Shown: positions 54,235 to 63,754, counted from the stretch's first letter. The stretch: 64,000 nucleotides of DNA from Bacteroidaceae bacterium (GCA_017645305.1 JAGCPD010000003.1:1-64000); one strand, 5' to 3'. The notes: generated by a model from the letters alone, not told the origin. Numbers and translations: made by a program.

Positions 54235-56031
54235 TTATGGCAGTGGAGTTAAAGGATATACGATGTTCACAATGAAAATGTTGGCGGCAAGGATGATGAG
54301 GTTCATCAGCAGTCCGATGCGCATGAAGTCGCTGAAGCGGTAACCGCCAGGACCATAGACCAACATGTGGGTGGGCGAACCAATGGGCGTGGCGAAACTG
54401 CTGCTGACGCTAATCATCAGAGCAATGAGGAAGGGGTAAGGCTCATAGCCCAGCTTCTCGGCGGCCTCGTACATGATGGGGAAGAACATGGCACCCGCTG
54501 CCGTGTTGGAGATGAACTCCGTGATGAAAGTACCGACGAAGCAGATGGCAGTCATGACCACAAACGGATTGGTACCGCAGACATCAAGGATGCCATTCGC
54601 CATCCATTCGGCAATGCCTGTCTTCTGAATGGCAAGGCCAAGGACAGCGCTACCGGCGAAGACCATGAGAATATCCCAGTTGATGGATTTCATGGCCTGA
54701 TCGACATTGCAGCAACGGAAGATGACCATTGCTGCTGCGGCAAGGAAGGCACATTGCAACAGAGGCATAATGCCGAGAGCCGAAACAACAATCATGGCAA
54801 TCATAATGGCTGTAGAGACGAGTGTGCCGTAACCGATGTTGGGCACGTCGTCTGAGTCGAAGAAGTAGAGATCGTTCTTCAGGGACGTGGTGTCAATCTT
54901 AAAATGACCCGGATATATCAACAGCAACGTATCGCCTGCCTCCAGTACCACCTTGCGCGGTGCCTCGTTGATACGCTTGCCGCGACGGGCAACGGCGGCT
55001 ACCATCAAGTTGTTGTCCTTCTCGAAGGTGGTGTCAGCGATGCTGCGGCCAATGAGACTGCTGCCAAAGTTGACGTAAGCTGTGCGCACCTGGCTGTTCA
55101 TGTCCACTTCGCTCATAGAGAAGACATGGTGATCTGCAGCAACCAGCTTGTGCTTCATAGCCATATCATATATCTCGTCTATCTGTCCGGCATAAACCAG
55201 ATGGTCACCACCCATGATATACTCTTCCTCTGTGATAGGCGACGGAACATCATCAAAGTGATACATCTCTATCAGGCTGCCACCCTTGATATGATAGAGA
55301 CCAGCTTGGGCCAATGTCTTTCCGATGAACGGATTGTCCGACGGCACGCGCAGTTCCACAGTATATTCCGACGTGGCCTCAAACGCTTCTTCAGATGCCT
55401 TTCGGTCAGGAAGCAAACGACGCATAGCGATGACAGAGAGCACCCCAATAAACAAGCAGAACAATCCCGGAATGGTCGTAGCCAACACGTTCATGGCTTC
55501 GCCGGTATGCTCTTCGTAGAGTCCGCTGATAATCAGGTTCGGCGGCGTACCGATAAGTGTACAGACACCGCCCATACCCGAAGCATAACTCAGAGGAATA
55601 AGCAGTTTGGAGGGTGAAACGCCAAGTTTCCTTGACCACATCTTAACGATTTTCACGAAGAGGGCAACAACGGTGGTGTTGCTGAGAAATGAACTGAGGA
55701 AGGCAACAGGCAGCATCAGCCGCGTCACTGCCTTTGCGTAACTGTCTGGCTGCCCCAGCAAGTACTTCACCATACAATGCAAGACACCTGTATGCATCAG
55801 TCCGGCGACGACCACAAACAGCACACCGACGGTAACGACAGACGTTCCGCTAAAGCCGGAGAAGGCTTCCTTTGCATCGAGCACACCCGTGACATACAGG
55901 ATGCCAATGGCACAGAGGAACACCCATTCGGAGCGCAGTTTGGTAAACAACAGGACACTAAACATGCCCAGCACCGTGACGATGGTAATCCAGGCATCAA
56001 GGCCGAAGCCTAAAAACATAAATGATTCCAT
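54235..56031 (-). CDS. SLC13/ArsB-type permease with TrkA-C domains
   Basis: This 598-residue protein has a membrane half with WITIVTVLGMFSVLLFTKLR, FSGFSGTSVVTVGVLFVV, FLSNTTVVALFVKIVKMW, SYASGMGGVCTLIGTPPNLI. Two TrkA-C (RCK_C) domains lie in the middle (about 220-390; FIGKTLAQAGLYHIKGGS, LIGRSIADTTFEKDNNL), then a second membrane half with FISNTAAGAMFFPIMYEAAE and SSFATPIGSPTHMLVYGPGG. It probably carries a divalent anion or dicarboxylate with Na; the RCK_C domains may regulate it. Close spacing (30 bases to the SBP) suggests cotranscription. Confidence 0.9.
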   Translation of the reverse strand: MESFMFLGFGLDAWITIVTVLGMFSVLLFTKLRSEWVFLCAIGILYVTGVLDAKEAFSGFSGTSVVTVGVLFVVVAGLMHTGVLHCMVKYLLGQPDSYAKAVTRLMLPVAFLSSFLSNTTVVALFVKIVKMWSRKLGVSPSKLLIPLSYASGMGGVCTLIGTPPNLIISGLYEEHTGEAMNVLATTIPGLFCLFIGVLSVIAMRRLLPDRKASEEAFEATSEYTVELRVPSDNPFIGKTLAQAGLYHIKGGSLIEMYHFDDVPSPITEEEYIMGGDHLVYAGQIDEIYDMAMKHKLVAADHHVFSMSEVDMNSQVRTAYVNFGSSLIGRSIADTTFEKDNNLMVAAVARRGKRINEAPRKVVLEAGDTLLLIYPGHFKIDTTSLKNDLYFFDSDDVPNIGYGTLVSTAIMIAMIVVSALGIMPLLQCAFLAAAAMVIFRCCNVDQAMKSINWDILMVFAGSAVLGLAIQKTGIAEWMANGILDVCGTNPFVVMTAICFVGTFITEFISNTAAGAMFFPIMYEAAEKLGYEPYPFLIALMISVSSSFATPIGSPTHMLVYGPGGYRFSDFMRIGLLMNLIILAANIFIVNIVYPLTPLP

Positions 56032-56058
56032 TGCTTAAAATTGGAGATATATTGGAAT

Positions 56059-57477
56059 TTACTTGGAACCACCACCAATAGCAATGTAGAGGGCGATGAT
56101 AGCTTGGGCACCGTTGTACATATTCATAGCCTCGCTTAACTGGGCGCTGAGCAACGACTCTTGAGCCGTAAGCACCTCCAGGTAACTGGCCTTACCGTTG
56201 TCCATCAATTCATGCGTGCCGACGTAGGCTTCGCGGAGGACACTGACCTGACGATGGTAATAGGAGTATTTCTCAGTTACGGACTGACAGTCTGCCAGGG
56301 CCTCGTTGACCTGGTTACCGGCGTTGATGACGGTCTGGACATACCTGTTGCGCAAATCCTCCTGGGTCAACTTAGATATTTTCAGGTTGGCCTTGAGCCT
56401 GCCACGCAGGAAGATAGGCTGCGTGAACTGCCCCAAGATGTTAATCAACAGCTTGCCAGGATCCACCACAGCACCACCACCGTTGTTGCTCCAGCCGAGT
56501 GTACCGGAAAGCGTTAACGACGGGAAGAAGGCGGCGCGGGCACCAAGGGTGTTGTAGAAGGCCTCGGCCATTGCGTAGTCTGCCATGCGTATATCGGGAC
56601 GGCGCAGCAGCATCTCTGCAGGGAAGCTACCAGAAGCCTGACCTGACACGGAGGACGAAAAGGCTGCAATGTCCTGGAGGGTATAGGTACCCCACTTGCT
56701 ACGCGAGATGGTCTGCGGGGTGATGCAGAGCAGCTTGCACAACACGTTCTCTGTGGAGCGAATGGTGCGGCGCGTATCCACAATCTGCGTTTTCACGTTG
56801 AGCCACGAGGACTCCAACTGGTTGACAGCTGTTGAGTAGGCCTTGCCGTTCTCATAGAGGGCTTTCTGGGTTTCCAATGAAGTAGCCCATAGGCTGTCCG
56901 TCTGCATGAGGATGTCCAGCTGGCAGTCAAGTACCTGTAGCAGATTGTACTGTTGGGCTACGGCGCTGACCAAATTGGAGCGCACAGCTTCCTCCTGACA
57001 CTGAGCCTGAAGAAGCACGGCTTTGGCAGCACGCTTCTTGTTGGTGATGGAACCGAAAAGCCCCGCATCCCAACTCATCTGTAAAGGCAGATTGTAAGTC
57101 TTGGTCCAATCAAAGGAACCGAACTTGCTGAGCGAGCCTTGAGGTGCCACGCTAAACTCGGGGAGATAACCAAGACGCGCAGACTTCAGCGAGGCGAGAC
57201 TCTGCTCCACGGCGATGCGGGCAGAAGCCAGATCTGTGTTGTTGGTAAGTGCCAGCTCTATGAGCTGCTGCAACTGAGGGTCGGTGAAGAACTGACGCCA
57301 TGACAACGGCTCAGGGGTACAGGTGGCTACGGAATCACCAGACATGCTCACAGCAGCACTCCCCGTGCCCATCACGTTGGCTGGCAGTTCTGCCTTCGAC
57401 TCATATTTTTTATAGAGGCCACAGCCCGTGAGCATCATACTCACGGCTGCAGCGATGAAAATATTTTTATAATTCAT
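56059..57477 (-). CDS. OMF lipoprotein of an RND pump (NodT/OprM type)
   Basis: The start MNYKNIFIAAAVSMMLTGCG gives 472 residues and a lipobox (MMLTGCGLYKK); upstream in-frame ATGs lie inside the permease gene and would bury the lipobox. TolC-fold repeats include PLSWRQFFTDPQLQQLIELA, LTNNTDLASARIAVEQ, AEMLLRRPDIRMADYAMAEA, FFPSLTLSGTLGW and ASYLEVLTAQESLLSAQL. It forms the outer-membrane exit for the pump encoded by the two genes upstream. The leader in the permease end is repeat DNA. Confidence 0.93.
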   Translation of the reverse strand: MNYKNIFIAAAVSMMLTGCGLYKKYESKAELPANVMGTGSAAVSMSGDSVATCTPEPLSWRQFFTDPQLQQLIELALTNNTDLASARIAVEQSLASLKSARLGYLPEFSVAPQGSLSKFGSFDWTKTYNLPLQMSWDAGLFGSITNKKRAAKAVLLQAQCQEEAVRSNLVSAVAQQYNLLQVLDCQLDILMQTDSLWATSLETQKALYENGKAYSTAVNQLESSWLNVKTQIVDTRRTIRSTENVLCKLLCITPQTISRSKWGTYTLQDIAAFSSSVSGQASGSFPAEMLLRRPDIRMADYAMAEAFYNTLGARAAFFPSLTLSGTLGWSNNGGGAVVDPGKLLINILGQFTQPIFLRGRLKANLKISKLTQEDLRNRYVQTVINAGNQVNEALADCQSVTEKYSYYHRQVSVLREAYVGTHELMDNGKASYLEVLTAQESLLSAQLSEAMNMYNGAQAIIALYIAIGGGSK

Positions 57478-57496
57478 AATTGAACTTTTCATTCTT

Positions 57497-60400
57497 TCAT
57501 TTTTCACTTTTGACTCCCGTAAACTTTTCATGCAATTTCTGGAATATAATAAAGAAGGCAGGAACGACAAAGAGCAGGGCTATAGTACCAATGCTCATAC
57601 CACCGATGACACCCAGCGCAAGGGCACGGTTACCATTGGCACCGGCACCGCCTGTAATGACAAGCGGAACCATACCGATAATCATTGTGAAAACGGTCAT
57701 CAGGATGGGGCGCAAACGCTCCTTACAAGCCTCGAATGCTGCATCGAATATTTCCATGCCCTGTGCACGGCGCTCTGAGGCGAACTCAGTAATCAAGATG
57801 GCCGTTTTAGCCAACAAGCCTATCAGCATGATGACACCTGTCTGCAGATAGATGTTGTTGTCCATGCCAGGCAGACCCTGCGTATAGCCAAGGTAAGCAA
57901 ACACAAAGGCGCCCATCAAACCGAACGGCACACTGAAAAGCACAGCCAACGGTGTGAACCACGAATTATACAAAGATGCCAGAATGAGGTAGATGAGGAC
58001 AGCGCAGATGAAATAGATGAGAGCTGTGGCGTTAGAACCGGCTGTCTCCTCAAGCTCGCGCGACATACCGCTATACTCGTATGTGGCGGTTGCAGGCATC
58101 TCCTCCTTGAACACTTCAGCGATGGCCTTATGGGCATCACCTTCGGTGTAACCACTACCGGCTTCGATGTAACAGGTGATGCTCTGGAACAGGTTGAAGT
58201 GCTCGATATTCGCCGGACCGACAATCTCCTTCAGACTGACGAATTCTGAGATAGGTGCCATCTTGCCACCCTTCACCTGAACAAAGATGTTGTTCAATGC
58301 CTGCGTGTCAAGACGATACTCAGGTGCAGCACTGGCCATGATACGATATACCTTACCAAACTGGTTGAAATTGCCGATGTAAGCACCACCGCAGTACGTG
58401 CCAAGCGTATTCAGCACATCAGCCGGCGACACACCGGAACGGTCACACTGGGCAGCATCGACATCCACCTGATACTTAGGGAAGCGCTCAGAATACGTGG
58501 ACGAGGCAGAGGAAATCTCCGGACGCTCAGACAATTTGGCCAGGAAGCGCTCAGTATTCTTGGCGAATTCCGACAAGTTGCCATCGGTGGGATCTTCCAC
58601 CACAAGGGTCACACTGTTGCTCGTACCATATCCGGGAATCTGCGGCATCTCAAAGGGCAGCACCTGCACGTTCTTGATGTCCTGGCAGTCAAAGTAGAAA
58701 CGCCACATAACGAGTTTAAGATAATGATCCATACCAGGACGGTCGTCCCAGTTCTTCAAACGGATGATAAGCGTGGAGAAATTGGAACCAGCACCCGAGT
58801 ACATACCATAGCCACAGCAAATGGCGAAGCTTTCCAACTCGGGAATCTTCTTCACCTTCTCCTCCACTTTCTTCACCATCTCACGATTCTGCAGCAGAGT
58901 AGTTCCTTCCGGAGCACGCAATTCAGCTATGAATACGCCCTGGTCCTCCTGGGGAACAAGACCGGAAGGCAGGGTCTTCATGAAGAACACGAGCAGCACG
59001 CAGGCCAGCGCCAACAGGCTCCATGCTAATAGGGGACGCTTGATGAACTTCTGTACGCTCTTGCTGTACTTATTATAAATGGCATTGTAGCTAACGTCGT
59101 AAGCCTTCTTGGTATAGTAGGTCAGGCTTTTGCCCTCTTTACCATTCGATATCTTCATCATGATGGCGCAAAGAGCAGGACAGAGTGTCAAGGCCGATAT
59201 ACACGACAAACCGACAGACGAGGCAATCGTCACACCAAACTGGGTGAAGAACGTACCGGAAGTACCCGGCATGAACATCACGGGGATGAACACCGCCATG
59301 AATACCAAAGTACACGAGACAACGGCTACCGACACCTCGCTCATGGCCTGGCGGGTGGCCTCACGGGCATCGCTGATACCGCCCTCCATCTTGGCCATCA
59401 CAGCCTCGACCACAACAATGGCATCATCCACCACAGTACCGATAGCGAGTACCAAGGCAAACAGCGTCAAGATATTGAGGGAGAAACCGGCCAACGAGAC
59501 AACGGCAAACGTACCTAACAACGATACGATGATAGAGATACTCGGAATAATCGTAGCCTTGAAGTTCTGTAGGAAGAAGAACACCACGAGCACCACAAGG
59601 ATGATGGCGATGACAAGCGTCTCCACCACATTGTGGATGGCAGCGAAGAGAAAGTCGTCACTGGTCATCATGGTAACGAACTCTAAGCCGGTGGGCATCG
59701 TCTCTTTCAACTCCTCAAAGGTCTTGTTAATGCGGGCGTTTACATCAGTAGCATTGGCTCCTGGAGCTTGGAACACCATGAAGAGCGCACCGGGCTTATC
59801 CTGGATATTAGAGGTGAAATTGTAGTTTATCGCACCAATCTTCACCTCGGCCACGTCGTTCAGGTGCAACATGCCGCCGCCGCTGGTACGCAGTACGATG
59901 TCGTTGAACTCCTCGATGCTCTTCAGCGTACCTTTGTACTGCATGGAATACTGGTAGGAGTTACCCGACTGTTCACCTAAGGAACCCACAGCTGACACAA
60001 AGCTCTGTCCGCCGATGGCTGCAAAGATTTCGTTAGGGGTCAGGCCGTACTGCGCCATCACATCGGGCTTCAGCCAGATGCGCAAGGCGTATGTGTTACC
60101 CAGACTCTGCACGTTACCTACACCCGTGATACGCATTAGACGCGGCTTGACGTTGATATCGACATAGTTCGAGACGAAATCCTCATCGTACTTGCCATCA
60201 ACACTCCTCACAGCGAAGATCTGCAGGATATTATTCTGTCGTTTCTCTACCGTCACACCTACCTTAGTCACTTCGGCAGGTAACAGGGCCTGGGCACGGG
60301 CCACGCGGTTCTGCACGTTCACCGCAGCCATGTCAGGATCAACTCCCTGTTTGAAATAGACGTTAATCTCTACAGAACCGTTGGAAGACGCCTTGGAAGT

Positions 60401-60637
60401 CATATAGGTCATGTCCGTCACACCGTTGATAGCCTCTTCGAGTGGCTGGATAACCGACTTCATCACCGTTTTCTCGTCAGCACCAGAATAGCTGGCGTTG
60501 ACCATCACCGTAGGCGGTGCGATGTCGGGATATTGCTCCACAGGCAGTGTGCTCATCGAGATATAGCCCACTAGTGCAATCACGATTGAGATGGCACACG
60601 CCATCACGTATTTGTTGATGAATATATTATTCTTCAT
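57497..60637 (-). CDS. HAE1-type RND multidrug permease
   Basis: This 1046-residue protein has an N-terminal helix (VMACAISIVIALVGYISMS) and conserved LPVEQYPDIAPPTVMVNASY, TM4 proton relay LAIGTVVDDAIVVVEAV (DD pair), GTSGTFFTQFGVTIASSVG and the C-terminal LGVIGGMSIGTIALLFVVPA. It belongs to the hydrophobe/amphiphile branch (AcrB-like). The last codons (GVKSEK stop) lie in the A-rich repeat. The adaptor precedes it by 32 bases, and the OMF follows. Confidence 0.95.
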   Translation of the reverse strand: MKNNIFINKYVMACAISIVIALVGYISMSTLPVEQYPDIAPPTVMVNASYSGADEKTVMKSVIQPLEEAINGVTDMTYMTSKASSNGSVEINVYFKQGVDPDMAAVNVQNRVARAQALLPAEVTKVGVTVEKRQNNILQIFAVRSVDGKYDEDFVSNYVDINVKPRLMRITGVGNVQSLGNTYALRIWLKPDVMAQYGLTPNEIFAAIGGQSFVSAVGSLGEQSGNSYQYSMQYKGTLKSIEEFNDIVLRTSGGGMLHLNDVAEVKIGAINYNFTSNIQDKPGALFMVFQAPGANATDVNARINKTFEELKETMPTGLEFVTMMTSDDFLFAAIHNVVETLVIAIILVVLVVFFFLQNFKATIIPSISIIVSLLGTFAVVSLAGFSLNILTLFALVLAIGTVVDDAIVVVEAVMAKMEGGISDAREATRQAMSEVSVAVVSCTLVFMAVFIPVMFMPGTSGTFFTQFGVTIASSVGLSCISALTLCPALCAIMMKISNGKEGKSLTYYTKKAYDVSYNAIYNKYSKSVQKFIKRPLLAWSLLALACVLLVFFMKTLPSGLVPQEDQGVFIAELRAPEGTTLLQNREMVKKVEEKVKKIPELESFAICCGYGMYSGAGSNFSTLIIRLKNWDDRPGMDHYLKLVMWRFYFDCQDIKNVQVLPFEMPQIPGYGTSNSVTLVVEDPTDGNLSEFAKNTERFLAKLSERPEISSASSTYSERFPKYQVDVDAAQCDRSGVSPADVLNTLGTYCGGAYIGNFNQFGKVYRIMASAAPEYRLDTQALNNIFVQVKGGKMAPISEFVSLKEIVGPANIEHFNLFQSITCYIEAGSGYTEGDAHKAIAEVFKEEMPATATYEYSGMSRELEETAGSNATALIYFICAVLIYLILASLYNSWFTPLAVLFSVPFGLMGAFVFAYLGYTQGLPGMDNNIYLQTGVIMLIGLLAKTAILITEFASERRAQGMEIFDAAFEACKERLRPILMTVFTMIIGMVPLVITGGAGANGNRALALGVIGGMSIGTIALLFVVPAFFIIFQKLHEKFTGVKSEK

Positions 60638-60669
60638 AAGGCAGAAGCTAATTACTCATGGATTACATT

Positions 60670-61803
60670 TTACTTTTCACTCTTCACTTCCGCTGCGGGA
60701 AACAGCACCTTCTGTCCTTCCGTCACGTTGTTAGCTCCAGTGGTTACAATCTGGTCACCCTCGTTCAGACCACTCCTCACAATGAAGTCCTTACCGTTGC
60801 CGGTATCCTCTGTCGTCACATCAACGGCGGTCGCTGTGCTGTCTGCCTTCACTTTATATACCAACGACTTGTCCTGCAGGCGCACCACTGCGTACTGGGG
60901 TACCACCATCACATTCTTCTCTGTAAAAGGCATAACAATGGTGCCCTGAATACCAGAGTAAAGGTGACCATCGGGGTTAGGGAATGTCACCTTGCTGGTC
61001 AGCGAACCCGTAGCAGCGTTCACTACACCTGTCAGACTGACAACGCGGCCTTTATGGGGATACATTGTACCGTTTTTCATCACAAATGATGCCTCAGGCA
61101 GGCTGGCAATGTACTGATCCACCTCAGCAGCCTTCATACCACTCTGCACCATGGCCTCGACAATAGCCTCAGTCACAGAGATTTCTGCATACATGGTTGT
61201 GTTGCCGCTGAGTATCGTCAACTGTGTCATGGGTGACACCTGGTCGCCAGCACGGACGGGAATCTCACCAATGACACCCGACACGGATGCTGTGATAGTA
61301 CAGAAACCGAGGTTCACTTTGGCACGATTGACGGCAGAACGAGCCTGTGCTACTGCAGCCTGTGCCTGTTTGTATGAGTTCTCGCTGTTGTTCAGCATGT
61401 AGCTGCTCACGATTTTCTTCTCAAACAGGTTCTTGTTCGATTCATACTCCAACTTAGCAGAGTTCTCCTGAGCCAAGGCGGCCTGCAGGTTAGCCTGGGC
61501 AGCCTCCAACTCGAGTTGGGCATTACGTGAGTCAATGACAAAGAGCGTTGCTCCCTGCTTCACCTGCTGACCCTCGGTAACGCAGATCTTCATCAACTGA
61601 CCGCTTACCTGCGGAGTTACCGTAACGTCGTTCTGGCCTTTCATTCTGGCACTGAACTTATACGGAATCTCAATGTCCGATTTCTTCACTATCATCGTCT
61701 CGAACGATGATTCTACTAATTTGGGCTCGTTGATGTTACAAGAACCCAATCCTGCCACTAAACAGATCATGAAGATCCACTTTAAATAATGCTTTCTGTT
61801 CAT
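60670..61803 (-). CDS. RND periplasmic adaptor lipoprotein
   Basis: The start MNRKHYLKWIFMICLVAGLG (lipobox GLGSCNINEP) gives 377 residues. It has a barrel-sandwich with VTEGQQVKQGATLFVIDSRN, a helical hairpin (LEAAQANLQAALAQENSA, AQAAVAQARSAVNRAKVNLG), ITASVSGVIGEIPVRAGDQV and the beta-barrel end. It is the first gene of the second RND operon. It ends in EVKSEK, again in repeat-like DNA. Confidence 0.93.
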   Translation of the reverse strand: MNRKHYLKWIFMICLVAGLGSCNINEPKLVESSFETMIVKKSDIEIPYKFSARMKGQNDVTVTPQVSGQLMKICVTEGQQVKQGATLFVIDSRNAQLELEAAQANLQAALAQENSAKLEYESNKNLFEKKIVSSYMLNNSENSYKQAQAAVAQARSAVNRAKVNLGFCTITASVSGVIGEIPVRAGDQVSPMTQLTILSGNTTMYAEISVTEAIVEAMVQSGMKAAEVDQYIASLPEASFVMKNGTMYPHKGRVVSLTGVVNAATGSLTSKVTFPNPDGHLYSGIQGTIVMPFTEKNVMVVPQYAVVRLQDKSLVYKVKADSTATAVDVTTEDTGNGKDFIVRSGLNEGDQIVTTGANNVTEGQKVLFPAAEVKSEK

Positions 61804-61859
61804 TATACGATTTATTATTAATGTGTAATTTGTTTTTCCTATTTCCTTTGACAACAAGC

Positions 61860-61909
61860 GGTGCTACTACTAGACCGACGGGCCACTGCGGCCGTCACTA
61901 GCCTGGCAC
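61860..61909. promoter_or_regulatory. Imperfect inverted repeat in the RND operon leader
   Basis: GGTGC/GCACC ends and inner CCGACGG/GCCGTC and CTAG units frame a possible stem in the roughly 200-base leader between the promoter (62005-62012) and the adaptor ATG (61803). The rest of the leader has no gene. Confidence 0.4.
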
Positions 61910-62004
61910 CAAACAGAGCATGAACAAATAGTATATTATCAAGAGATATCTGTCCGAACATCTGTATTCCTGAATTTAAAGCATTTTTTATAGCATTGTC
62001 TTTG

Positions 62005-62012
62005 CAAAGATA
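62005..62012 (-). promoter_or_regulatory. Promoter -7 box of the second RND operon
   Basis: TATCTTTG on the minus strand, about 200 bases before the adaptor start. Confidence 0.65.
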
Positions 62013-62246
62013 ACGATTCTTTTCCAATTATTGTCCCTTTTCCCCCAATAAAGATACAAAAAAAACATGCAAAGGTACTTCAAGTCTTCACATCACCCGT
62101 CTTGGTAGAAGGTAAACATGATGAGTTTCTGAACCTTGGAGGTGAGGTTTAATGGATAATGGATGGAAGCCTCACCAAACTTAACTTAAATAAAACAAAT
62201 TTTCAATAAAGATTGGACAATTTGATTAAGAGTCAATATTAATTCT

Positions 62247-62254
62247 TAACTTTG
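62247..62254 (+). promoter_or_regulatory. Promoter -7 box of the M15 peptidase gene
   Basis: TAACTTTG, 77 bases before the ATG at 62332. Confidence 0.65.
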
Positions 62255-62331
62255 CAGCAAAGCAACTCAAATAACAAAACAGGAATAGGCATATTCTCTG
62301 GCTGACAATTAGATTACAAACCTCGAACAAA

Positions 62332-63090
62332 ATGAAAAAGATTACACAAGGGATGCTTGCCGCCATCATGACTATTTGCGGCGCAAATGGATTTACATCA
62401 TGCTACAGTAATAACAATAATACGCCAACGGACATCACAACACTCACAATGTGGCAGGCTGGCAAGACTGTTAGCGCTGAGGAAATCAAAGCATTTGGCG
62501 GGGTTGATAAATGCTTTGCAGCTGAGCCAATCCCTGACGGAGTGTGGAAAAGGATGCAGGGCAAGACCTACAAGGAGAATCCACATATTGGACGTGACGA
62601 CCTGCGACACGTGCGTGCCCTGCATTGGGACTATGACGATAAGATTCATGTTGGCGAGATGGTATGTAACCGGTTGATTGCCGACCGTTTGGTACAAATC
62701 CTGAGAAAACTCTATGACGCGAAATATCCTATTCAACTGATGGTGTTGCCTGATGTCTATAATGCTGACGACGAAACGCAGATGCGAGCCAACAACACGT
62801 CGTGTTTCTGCTATCGTGCCATCGCTGGCAGTAACAAGCTGTCGAAACACGCACGCGGTGTAGCTGTTGACATCAATACGCTTTATAATCCCTATTATAA
62901 GGACCGCAATGACGGCACTCGCTTTGTTCAGCCTGCCACCGCTGTAAAATATTGCAATAGAAAAAGCTCATTTCCTTACAAAATTGACCATGAAGACCTC
63001 TGCTTCAAACTTTTTACCAAGGCTGGTTTCGAATGGGGCGGTGACTGGAAGACGTGTAAGGACTACCAGCATTTTGAACTGAAGGAATAA
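62332..63090 (+). CDS. M15-family peptidoglycan peptidase, lipoprotein
   Basis: This 252-residue protein has a signal and lipobox (GANGFTSCYSNNN). The zinc-binding pattern of M15 D-Ala-D-Ala or L-Ala-D-Glu peptidases is SKHARGVAVDINTLYNPYY (H173, D180) and KDYQHFELKE (H247). The approach to the active site includes FEWGGDWKTC. It trims peptidoglycan in the periplasm. It is a single gene, divergent from the second RND operon. Confidence 0.88.
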   Translation: MKKITQGMLAAIMTICGANGFTSCYSNNNNTPTDITTLTMWQAGKTVSAEEIKAFGGVDKCFAAEPIPDGVWKRMQGKTYKENPHIGRDDLRHVRALHWDYDDKIHVGEMVCNRLIADRLVQILRKLYDAKYPIQLMVLPDVYNADDETQMRANNTSCFCYRAIAGSNKLSKHARGVAVDINTLYNPYYKDRNDGTRFVQPATAVKYCNRKSSFPYKIDHEDLCFKLFTKAGFEWGGDWKTCKDYQHFELKE

Positions 63091-63446
63091 CAAATACATA
63101 TACTGCTTTGATTGAATTAACCCGTCAACTTGCAGTAAGAAGAAAAACGGAATGCACATCTCTAGTTCTTCTCTAGTTTCTCTCTATTTCAGAAACTATA
63201 GATGTATTAGTGGGAAATTAGAGGAAAACTGGGGAGAATTTGAAGGAAACACAGAGGAACAACTGAGCAGAAAATATGTTTAGTGTTGTCTGTTAGAAGC
63301 GACCACACTAGAAGCCACCCAATCCTTAAAAAGCGTTAAATTTCGAAAGGAAATGATTATTTTCCCAAGGTGTACCGCGATATGGTACAGCTCGCTTCGT
63401 ACTTTGTACTGTAAAACGAAAAGTTTAATTTAAAAACAGTAAAGTT
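63091..63446. other. Gene-free spacer after the M15 gene
   Basis: The stretch holds CTAGTTTCTC-type repeats near 63162-63182 and a small inverted repeat TGTACC/GGTACA at 63371-63389. No ORF of convincing composition is seen. Confidence 0.5.
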
Positions 63447-63530
63447 ATGTGGATTGTATTTGCAGTATTTTTTATGCTATTCCTTCTTTCTGAAGATAAT
63501 AATGGAGGCACTTCTGTTCAGCAAGGCTGA
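63447..63530 (+). CDS. Possible 27-residue membrane microprotein
   Basis: ATG to TGA encodes MWIVFAVFFMLFLLSEDNNG and a short tail: one hydrophobic segment followed by an acidic, polar end, the shape of known small membrane proteins. There is no promoter of quality nearby; it lies between the M15 gene and a minus-strand tRNA. It is weakly supported. Confidence 0.35.
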   Translation: MWIVFAVFFMLFLLSEDNNGGTSVQQG

Positions 63531-63553
63531 AAAAAGAGAACTAATTATGGCAG

Positions 63554-63579
63554 AAAAAAAGAGTCCCGTTAAGAACTCT
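63554..63579 (-). terminator. Terminator of the tRNA-Thr gene
   Basis: On the minus strand AGAGT pairs with ACTCT across a ten-base loop and is followed by seven T residues, 13 bases past the tRNA 3' end. Confidence 0.7.
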
Positions 63580-63591
63580 ATGCGCTTTCTG

Positions 63592-63664
<73 letters not shown>

Positions 63665-63675
63665 AAAACCGAGTG

Positions 63676-63683
63676 CAAAGGTA
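63676..63683 (-). promoter_or_regulatory. Promoter -7 box of the tRNA-Thr gene
   Basis: TACCTTTG on the minus strand, 11 bases before the tRNA 5' end. Confidence 0.7.
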
Positions 63684-63746
63684 CGTCTTTTTTCCAAATT
63701 AGGGAAATAATAATGACCTTTTTTCGGTAAAGTGCATAGATTTCTA

Positions 63747-63754
63747 TAATTTTG
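63747..63754 (+). promoter_or_regulatory. Promoter -7 box of the mltG gene
   Basis: TAATTTTG, 23 bases before the ATG at 63778. Confidence 0.7.

Noticed and set aside
54904..55617. 237-residue open frame on the plus strand
   Set aside because: It is the reverse shadow of the SLC13/TrkA-C permease gene; composition (many His, Gln) is typical of shadows.
59130..59825. 231-residue open frame on the plus strand
   Set aside because: Shadow of the HAE1 RND permease; rich in Thr and Met with no domain.
61839..62027. 62-residue open frame in the RND leader
   Set aside because: Contains a Ser/Thr/Arg run over the inverted repeat; no start signal after the promoter fits it better than an untranslated leader.
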